From NCBI GenBank assembly GCA_008973525.1, contig WACJ01000047.1, forward strand, positions 1,302,001 through 1,366,000: a stretch of DNA of 64,000 nt, in the 5' to 3' direction. Made by a program: the position numbers and the translations under genes. Positions 49,101 through 58,300 of this stretch are shown piece by piece; position 1 is the first letter of the stretch; every line of letters starts with the position of its first letter. The notes beneath the pieces are model-generated. The model saw nothing but the letters and a program-made list of their open reading frames with translations. It did no database searches and had not been told where the DNA came from. Source of the DNA: Stenopsyche tienmushanensis (lineage: Eukaryota > Arthropoda > Insecta > Trichoptera > Stenopsychidae).

Positions 49101-50109
49101 ATGAAAGATTTTAACGCATTATTACAAAATGTTCATCGTTATACATAACATCTCTCCACCTATCTGGTAAGATTTTAATGCATCTGTCATAAAACATCAC
49201 GGGCTTTGAACGAAATATTCTAAAAGTCCATTTTTGACCTCATCGTTTGTTTTGTAATTTTTCCCATCGAAATAATGCTGTTTAAATCTTAAAATTTGAA
49301 AATCCGGCAAAGCGATATCTGGAGAATAAGAAAGATGTCGAATTGTCTTCCCCCCAAGGCTGTTTATTTTCCCCCGAGTTATTTTCGCCGTATAAGGGCA
49401 AGCATTATCATGCTGTAAAAACACTTGTCTCCGGTGCATAGATAGAGGGTAGTTTTTTTGTGTTTCTGTCGCAAAACAATCTAATTGTTTACAGTAAAAT
49501 ATTGCATATATTGTTTGTCTAGGTTTAAGTATGTCATAATGAATGATAGATACCCTTGCAGTTCCACCAAACAGACAAATTATTTTTTGTTGTTAGGCCA
49601 GGCTTAGGGGTGGGTTTTGCTACCTGACTCTTAGATAGTCATTGATTTTTGCGTCCATAATTAGAGTAAAAAACCCATTTATCATCTCTAATTATTAAGT
49701 GGTCTGAAATATTCTTCTCTATTCCTTCCTGATTTTTTCAGATTTCTTTGAACACTCGACCATGAGTATCTTAGATTGGCTGATATTTCTTCAATAGTTG
49801 CTGTTGTATTACTTTGAATTTCAACAGCCAGGGAGGCGACAACTACCTTACGTAGTCTTCCAGACATTTGCGAACACTTAATATATTGCCCAGTAAATCC
49901 CAAATATTTTTAGTGGCGCGTTTTGCAGTTTCTTTTTAAGAAAATGATAAAGCATTAAATTTCGTATAAATTCTTGCCTCGGCGAAAATCGATCCATTGT
50001 AAATTGGGTTGTTAAATTTGAATTTTAAAAATCAAAATTTATTTTTGAAGAGTATAATCGCCAAAAAAGCATAAAATAGGACTTGAAAGCTCAGCAGTCT
50101 AAGTGCAAC
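49101..50109 (-). mobile_element. Mariner element, copy B, nearly full transposase, dead
   Basis: Read on the minus strand it starts after TA with GTTGCACTTAG. An ATG near 49997 opens MDRFSPRQEF, followed by a frame change and the helix-turn-helix region (ATIEEISANLRYSWSSVQRN, 49688-49903). Next come RDDKWVFYSN with the first catalytic Asp, LSVWWNCKGIYH where the second catalytic Asp is Asn, and VFLQHDNACPYTAK. HLSYSPDIALPDF carries the third Asp (49197-49439), and the C-terminus ends at about 49110. These are the hallmarks of mariner DD34D transposases. Stops, frameshifts and the Asp-to-Asn change abolish activity. The 3' end stops exactly at a TTAA where the mini-element begins, so the right inverted repeat is missing. 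Confidence 0.85.
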
Positions 50110-52648
50110 TAATCCCACAAAACGGTCAAGCAATAAAACGAAAGCCATTTTGGGTTCTATTTATATTATACATCAACTGTACTTGTATAAATATTCGATT
50201 ATTTGGCTCTATATTTGTCATTATGTATTTTATTATATTTTTCAGCCTATCATTATTATGGAATCTCATTAATATTTCATTAAAAATACGATGAAGTGAC
50301 AAAATTGACTGTTGAGAGTCGTTCATTGTAATTAGCCTACTCGATTAATATGCTAATGAGGGAATGTCGCTAATATTAACTATTTATATGAAAAAAACAA
50401 TTATCTTTAAAATAATCCAATTATATTCCAAAACGTGCAACATAAATAAGTGCGTTACAAGGCTTCTAAATCATAGTCACCGTTCCGAAGAAGATTGTCT
50501 GTAAGAGATATGTATAAAAATAATCATGAAATATTTATAAGCACTTATACGTGAAAATGTACCGTGTTTGTGATTTTTGTCCATAGGCAAACATAAAGCG
50601 AGCGCAGAAAAAATATTTTGCAGAATATTCAAAGAAGCGAGAAATTGAATGAAATAAACACTTTCCTGTTGACAAAAGACAAAACAGAGAAAATAAGCAA
50701 CACTGTTGTTTGTTAACTATATTTTTAATGTAACCTTGCAGACGCAAAAAAATGAAGTAATTCAGTGCATGTTGTTTTTCGCCCCCTAGCTTGTGCATAA
50801 TTAAGGTTATTGGTAGAGGGTCGCGTTTTGCTACGATGAGTAATTGTTCGGGCGACGAAATATATTAGAGATTATTAAGTATACATATAGCTTCTTTGCG
50901 AAAACAATGTTATCTGGAAGGTTGTTCAGGTAAGCATTGTTCGGGCCTGTTCACTATGAGACAATTTCTTGGGTAAACATTTAAATTTATGAGCGTAAAG
51001 ATCTGGGTCCTGGTCGGGGCCTAAGGCCTCATCTAACAACTAGCTGCGATGCTGGTAGATAACCGTCGACAAAGAGGAAAGATCAGCAATAATGATCTCA
51101 GCAAATATGAGAATGGAAGGCATCTTTGTCAATTGTTACCCAAATGTCGATTTCATTGGGTGGGAACTTCAGCATTTACCTCCTTATCTTACGCACGCCT
51201 AGGTGCTGTAAGAAAAGCTGGCCCCCAACTAGTGCTACAGTTTCTATAAGTATCAATCAGTGTATTCAAAACATTATGAACTTATAATTAATATCATTGA
51301 CATAGTCAAATCCTCAGAAAATTTCAATTTATATACACAATCAATCTGGTCTTAATTAACAATTTTTATCTTAATTCAAATGAGCTTTCTTAATGTGTCA
51401 TATCTGCTATTGGATCGAGTATTAAAATTATGATTGTTTTCAAATCATATTTTAATTATTTTTGCAATTCATTTATATTTATACATTTATATTCATACAT
51501 TTTTTTTAACTTAAAATCTATATTATGATGAATCTAATGTTGTGACCATGTGGCCATGCTAGTCTTAATAGTCATCATTATTTTCAGTGTTCAATATTTA
51601 CAAATACATTCAAATGACATAACATACATCTTCCAATATATTTTCAATCAAATGTCTCGGCGTGTTTTCCAACATGTCAACAACGTGTGATATTTTGCAA
51701 ATCCATACTTCAAACAAAATGTTCGACTTATGTCTCTAGTTATTTGTCACTGTATGTCTGCTTTTATGCGACATTGTTTTTGAAAACCTCCACCAAATAT
51801 TCGCTATGGATTTATATATCTTCAATGTTTTCCACAGACTGATATTCTTCTTCTCTTGGTTGCATTCTTAAATCAATGGCAAGTCACACCATTCTGCATG
51901 CAAATTTTACATATTTATCTGACCATATGCAGTTTCTACTTGTCTTTTAAGATTTTGCTCGAAGACTGCATAGAACATTGACATGTCTTATTCGTTGTTG
52001 AATTGTATAGAACTTCCTTAAATATACGGACATTTCGTTTTAGCAATTTTTGTATACTACTCACAAAAGTATTCAGCCACAGGCGATTGCATGGCGTTCC
52101 TTCCTGCTTGAATAAATAAGTCTTTAAATCTGAATTCCGATCCAGTTGAAAATATTCCATAAGTACGAAATCTTCTATCAACTCATCCATCATTTATTAT
52201 GCATATTAAAATTAATTGTAAAAGGCGGTACTTCATACATAACATCGTAAGCGTTCGAAGACAGGATTTTCAGCATGAGATACTTTTCTATTTCATGAAA
52301 ACTTATTACCACTTAACCCTGACCCTACTTTTGTCATCTGAGCTGATGTTAGAATATATTATTACGTCCAGATATTTAAAGTGGTCTACTTGTTTAATTT
52401 GGGGTCTTTATACTCCAACGGGTTAACCATATATTTACTGACAACTATAGATTTGGTTTTATTTACATGTCAATTCGATATAAATCTTCTTAACTTATGA
52501 TTTTCCCTACATTCACACGTTTTGAGATTTCTTAGAAAAAAATTAACACATTTGAATCTGCTGTGTTTCGCATAAAGTGTCAGCCTGAGGACATGTGAGC
52601 TTCGAATAATTTGTAAATCAATACATCTAATTTTTTGCATAGATATAA
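50110..52648. other. No gene recognised
   Basis: AT-rich. The 66-aa plus ORF at 51049-51249 lies in a GC-richer patch. The 85-aa minus ORF at 51936-52193 (DELIEDFVLMEYFQLDRNSD) has ordinary protein-like composition. In the same strand the sequence to about 51590 keeps some coding flavour despite stops, but I do not recognise it; a decayed mobile-element gene is possible. Confidence 0.45.
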
Positions 52649-52700
52649 AGTAGAACCTCCATTATTCGGACCTCGATTATCCGGATTTTCGAGTATCCAG
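52649..52700 (+). mobile_element. Tigger-like terminus
   Basis: AGTAGAACCTCCATTATTCG (52650) and CCTCGATTATCCGG (52671-52684) resemble the left end of the Tigger-like element at 13850 and the general Tigger end AGT.GAACCTCGATTATCCGG. The opposite end and any transposase were not found. Confidence 0.5.
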
Positions 52701-52809
52701 ATTAGTTCGAAATAAAAATCCTTAGATAAAAGAGGAAAAAAAATATTATTACTAGACAATGTCCTACTTGGCTTATTTGGTACACCATATGAAATTCGGA
52801 AAAAATCTG

Positions 52810-52915
52810 AACCCAGTGTCTACTATATTTCATATCTATATTCCCATTATTAGAGTCGAGTTGTAGTAAATACATCATGGTCAAGGAAAGGTTAGTATAA
52901 TATATAAAACAATTG
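52810..52915 (+). repeat. Dispersed repeat, copy 2 of 2
   Basis: This is the partner of 16740-16837 in the same orientation. They share TTTCATATC, TATTCCCATTATTAGAGTCG, GTAGTAAATACATC and AAAGGTTA in order, and end near ACAATT. It begins about 110 bp inside the Tigger-like terminus, so it may belong to that element. Confidence 0.7.
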
Positions 52916-55739
52916 ATTTTTATGCAATTGATCATGATATGGCATTAGAATTTTATGTCTATTGTTATATATTGATAAAAGCAAGCAAATCGTTTAAATT
53001 TAAGACTACAATTATAAAATATTATAAATTTACTATGTCTATATCATATTTATAAAGCAGTTGGTAAGTCAATGGTTACGGATAGCATAGATTCGTGCAG
53101 TTGCAACAAACGTGGAAAACGTTGACACTGCAGGCGGTTATTCTTCTGACAGTTTTCCACTGCACTCCTATTAATTCCTGTCCACTATAACCACCCACTA
53201 CTTCGCCCATTTTAAAATATTCAAACTAGGTCAAAATAAATATTAATTAATTTCGAATGTTAATTATGACATAGAATTAAATGTGTGCTTGTTTAAAAGT
53301 CACAGTTTATATATGTATTATATATATGCTGACATAAATGTTTATATTTTTATAGTATCAATTGAAACACGACAATTCAGCGATCAATGAGTGGCACACT
53401 TTCGTGAATATCTGTGATCACTACCCCATGAATAGATGTCTGGGTCAGCTATATCCGTGAAAGCACTTCGTTTTTCCCAGATGTTTTGAATCGAATGCAG
53501 GCTGGGGTCTATTTATATTACCCCTAGTTTCTTTCTTATGCTATATTCCACTGGGGAAATTTTGGTTTAAAGTAGGTTCGTGAAAATCCTATTCGAAAGC
53601 GAAGAAACACTATAAAACCGAGAGTTTATGCGGGGAGAAAGTGAGAGCCGAATCAAGCTAGACGCTTTTATTCGCTCCAATATGGCGTTATTTCGCACTG
53701 GATGAGAATAATCTATATGTGTATACGGATCGAGTAGGTTTTTTTAAGATTCGAAAAAGGGTTAGCTTCCAAGGTCGAAATTTTGCAAATAATCAAAGCC
53801 ATCATATTATCGGTGAATATTTGGATGGTATTAATCATGCTACAATCGAACCAATCCATCACGACTCCATTATTCGACCACTTCACTTAAGTGTTATTTA
53901 TTTGGCTCAGTCGCGAAGTTTATTAATATTTTTTTAGCCGAAAAGAACAACAGTACTAATGACATATTAATGGAATAATTCTCAGTATGAAACTGGGCAG
54001 GGCAACTTGATGTGATCATCAAGCACAATGGCACGTGAGTGGGTGAAGCACACGTCACGATGACAGGCAATATGCGAGTGTGATGTAGGTTGAGTTGGTG
54101 AGTTGCTGAGATGAGTGGCGATGGCAGCACTTGAAGCCGACATGCCTTTCCCTCGGAAAGAAATGGCCATTATCAATCTCTTCATTCTTTTGCACCCTCT
54201 AATGACCCTATCAGACGTCTCGCCCACCTGATGAACAAAAACAATCTCGCTAAAAGACAAAAGATTCGCTCCTGCCAAATGAGATTATATCTCTAATATA
54301 TGAAAACTATCCTTTACCCTTTCAAAGCTCAAGATGATCGCTTATTTCTCATTTTTATTAAATAATAATAGTCCTTGTATATAATCGCCTAATATTCAGA
54401 TTAACTAGACTTTGAAAGAAATATAGATTGAAATGTTTATTTAAAAAGAACATAATTTAAGAAGAGTAGAAAAAATAAATCAAATAACGTAGAACACTGC
54501 TAATATTCTTGGTAATAGGTTTTCTTCTTAGATATGTTACCTAATATTGTAAATATAGCCCTTTATGTACCACGTATGAAAAACAGTAGCTGTCCAAACA
54601 AGCCATAATATTTTGAATATGATAGGATTGTTTGAAGAGAATTTTCAGATAAGATATGCTCTATGTGTGCATAGCGAAATTATCATTATTTTAAAATTAT
54701 ATTATAATGATTATTACAAATCAATCACTCATAGATAACCTTATATGACTATATTAGTCGCCATAATATTGAAACGATCGATTGGAAATATTAATACTTT
54801 CAATCTTTCAAATTTGTTGATATGGTGAATTCTTTCCTAAAATCTAAATTTGAACCCAAAACTTAATAATGAGTTTAGGAATTACCCCACCTATAGCAAA
54901 ACTTGTTCAGTTTAATTCATAAATTCACTTAATATAACTGAAGATGACTTTCCTGCCATCATACCCTTTCATTCAGGGGAATGTTGTTTCCCTTAAAGGG
55001 GAACAGCGTACAAAAGGGGATGCAGAAGCTCTAGGTAAAAGCTTTAGTTTATTAGATTACTTAATTCTTAAGATAATTTCTTTACATAATTTGTTCGGAA
55101 AAAAATATATATATGTAATTAATCAAACATATGAAATGTAATGGAATTAAAACTCTTTAAAAGAAGCTTTAAATAGACTTTTATATTTATTTCCATAGTC
55201 ATATTTATATAGTAGGTCTCAAAATATCTTCTGCTTCAGGCATCGTATATTCTGTAAAAGGTCTGACTATTATAATACCTGTTATTTATTATTATATTAT
55301 GTGCCCTCGGCGTTTTGAAAATGTGAAGTATAACCTTTATAGCTAAATGTTGTCGACTTCTGTTATAGAACTTTATTTCGTGTAATTTGAATATTTTAAT
55401 TATAACAATGTGTATACCAAAAGCTTGCTATTTTTTTTAATGAATCGCTATCAAGCATCAAAGCCTTAAATGAAATAAATGGCTATGTAAAAATAATGTA
55501 ACATAATATGGTTGCTATTTGAATCCAGTATATAGAATTTCGTATGAAATTCTGTACGCTTCATCGCCGATTCAAATTTTGCTCGAGTTTTTATTAAAAA
55601 TAAGCTCTCGCGAAAGTTTTGTTCTAATTTCATGAAGAAAAGCGCTCGAAATTTTCGATGCACGTAAATTAATTTTCCATGAAACCTTTCCGATAAAATC
55701 TCACCCAAAACAAGAGCAAATAATCATAATTTCCATAAA
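52916..55739. other. No gene recognised
   Basis: AT-rich with patches of mixed composition. The 98-aa and 78-aa minus ORFs near 53894-54278 overlap each other in different frames and match nothing I know. Confidence 0.55.
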
Positions 55740-56180
55740 AAGCCGGCGCGAAGGAATTGGAAGGCTTCCGCCCCGTCCGCGCTATTGGGGCGAGAGCCTC
55801 CCCTTTCTTTTAATCCCCAACGCACAGAAAGTAGTTAAGAAAGACTTTAATGATATCTAAATATTTATTTCTTCATTCTTCCGCCGCTCGAATTGCAAAA
55901 CAAAGCGAAGGCGGAGGGATCACTCCGCGAAATTCGTTTTCAAATTAAATTTTGCCACTCGGACGAACGCGAAACAATTGCGTCGAAGCCTTCCCAATCG
56001 GTTCTGAGCCCAAGAGGCTCCTCCACCTTGGCGAGGTGTGGAGGGCTGCGCCCCCGGGGGGCGTAAAGGTCAAATTTGCTCGCTGTCATACCAGTAAGTC
56101 GTAAGCCTATAAAGGACTCAGCTCCTGGGGTAACTACGAAAGTTTGATTGAACGTATATCCCGCATTGAACACACTTATT
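55740..56180. other. GC-rich, CpG-rich island
   Basis: This is the most GC-rich block outside the retrotransposon, with GCCGGCGCG, CCGCCCCGTCCGCGC and GCGCCCCCGGGGGGCG. A 77-aa minus ORF (55940-56173) contains FVVTPGAESFIGLRLTGM and is proline- and charge-balanced, but I recognise no family. It could be a promoter-like CpG island, an exon or part of a GC-rich transposon. Confidence 0.3.
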
Positions 56181-57269
56181 CACATCCATATGACAAATGG
56201 AATATCGTTTACTCTGTCTCTGTACGCTCGTATCGTCAAATGTGATCTTCAGATTACCTTCTTTATTTTATGGGGTGGTTGTAGATAGGTTTTGTCAGAA
56301 CATATAACCCTCCGGCCTCAAATACACATCCCAATGAATGAACCATAAACATTTTTACATACCTTCATATAATGCAAGATAAAAATATATCACCGATTTT
56401 TTTCAATTATATATTAGTAAGCAACTATACACAAAAATAATTTTATTAAAGAAAATAAATCCAAATGAGAGTCTGTTGTTTAATGCTCACATTCATGGCA
56501 ATGCCCTGAACATATGATATATATTGTCATTTTATTCACTAGGTCGCAAATGAATAATTGATTGACTTTTCCATAAAATATTTAAGGTGGTATTTATCAA
56601 AACGTATAACCTTCTGCACATTTTGACAAAAATATTAATACTTTCGATCTATCATTTTTTTTCTTTTTGAGGTGGTTTTATGGGACCATTGCCAATCGTT
56701 TTTATGGCATATATTTGTTTTTAAATATGTTGCCATCAGCCACATCTCCTGTAGATTTAAACCTAAGATGATTGGGTTATAAGGAACTACCTAGAGGTAT
56801 ATCTCTCAAATTGACTGGTAATATTTTTTTTAGATTTTAACAATGTTAATGTAACGAGGTAAACGAATATAATTTGATCCGTTCATTATTTCAATAGCTT
56901 TATTTTGTTGTATATTAAAAAATGATAGACATTTAATTCATAAACATAATTTATGCATATTTGACGTAGTGCAAGATATGTTAAAATGCATATCAGGAAT
57001 AAAAAGTGCGCAATTCATATTGCATTTGACAATTTGACAGATTTTCAATACCTCATTGATAAAATTGCAATAGATTGAATTGTAATATTTTATCGTGGTC
57101 ATCATATGAAATATTTTACAATTAAGCTATGATATTCCAATTATATTATATATATCATGCATTAATAAACTAAGCTATAAATTTTTTTAAAAGTATAAAA
57201 TTAAAATTTAAGTAGGCTTTTTAGTTAAACTTTCATATTTTTGCCATTTTCTTAATAATTTTTATCCCA
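56181..57269. other. No gene recognised
   Basis: AT-rich, no supportable feature. Confidence 0.6.
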
Positions 57270-57610
57270 AAAAATAATTTATTTATGCGAAAACCTTAAA
57301 ACTTAAAGCTTAGTTGACAAGATAATATCATAGTGAGAAACATCTCAAAATTTCAGCCAGATCCATCAATAACTTTTTAAGCTTTTTAACTGGCAAACAT
57401 TTTGAAAATGCAGTTTTGAGATAATCGCGTTTAAAGTTTCAATGCGATAAAACTATCAATTTTAGTAACTTACCGATCAATCAATGATTTCAGGCGCATA
57501 TAATAGATCTTTAGCTTTCTCAAAAAGTTGATTATCTTTGACTAGCTGTTGTTTTCGAACTATTTCGGACTCTTACGGTTCTAGCTCCCTACCCGCGCTT
57601 CGTTGACATT
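57270..57610 (-). repeat. Possible TTAA-family relative
   Basis: Read on the minus strand, 57440-57411 gives AAACGCGATTATCTCAAAAC, close to AAACGCGTTTTTCTCGAAAC inside the TTAA elements at 40101 and 48155. Neighbouring sequence (repeated AAGCTTTTTAA-type words) has the look of a non-autonomous DNA element. No terminal repeats were found. Confidence 0.3.
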
Positions 57611-57912
57611 TTCAGCAAAGACTTTACAGTAGGTGCCAAAAAATTATATTTAATGTATTCATCATCTTCAAAATGAAGCTGTAGTCCTTATTAAATATCT
57701 CAGTAGCAATATATGTTATATATTTCAATGATTTTTACATCAGAATACAGGTGTTTTGGAACCAGTCGCCAAACCGTCGAGTTAAAACATTCATTAGCAT
57801 TTTGGGCATGGCCACCCAAGCATCTTTAGAGACATGCCTGGATATATCTTTATAAATTGGTAAGAGATGCTGTTTTATTTATTGGTCAAGAAATGGAGTC
57901 AGGTCTTCAAGC

Positions 57913-57936
57913 TTTATTTATTTATTTATTTATTTA
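57913..57936 (-). repeat. TAAA-repeat 3' tail of the retrotransposon
   Basis: Six tandem tetranucleotides (TTTA on the plus strand) mark the 3' end of the element. Simple-repeat tails of this kind replace poly(A) in CR1/Jockey-type elements. The AATAAA signal lies just upstream on the sense strand. Confidence 0.85.
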
Positions 57937-57991
57937 GAAATTTATTCACAGCTTACGCCATATTACATAAAAACAAGTGAAATGAAATACA

Positions 57992-58050
57992 ATGTAAAAA
58001 AAAAAAAATAATGTAAAAATAAAAAGATAAATATAAAATAAAATAAAGAT

Positions 58051-58082
<32 letters not shown>

Positions 58083-58300
58083 ATAAATATAATAAAAATA
58101 ATAAAAAATATAAAATAAATATAAATGAAATTAATCATAAAAAATAAAAATTAATAACGATAAATAAAAGAATAATCAAATTTTTAGAAAAAACAAAATA
58201 AAAAATATGCATAAATATATATATATAATAATAAAAAAAAATAAAACATTAGCAATTAAAAAATTAAAGAATAATAATAATATAAGAATTAAGAAGATAA
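57992..58300 (-). repeat. T-rich (sense strand) 3' UTR tract
   Basis: About 300 bases between the ORF2 stop and the last 80 bases of the element are almost purely A and T. There is a strong bias to A on the plus strand, including an uninterrupted run of 27 A (58051-58077). On the element's sense strand this is a U-rich tract. The small ORF seen through it is a low-complexity by-product. Confidence 0.85.
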
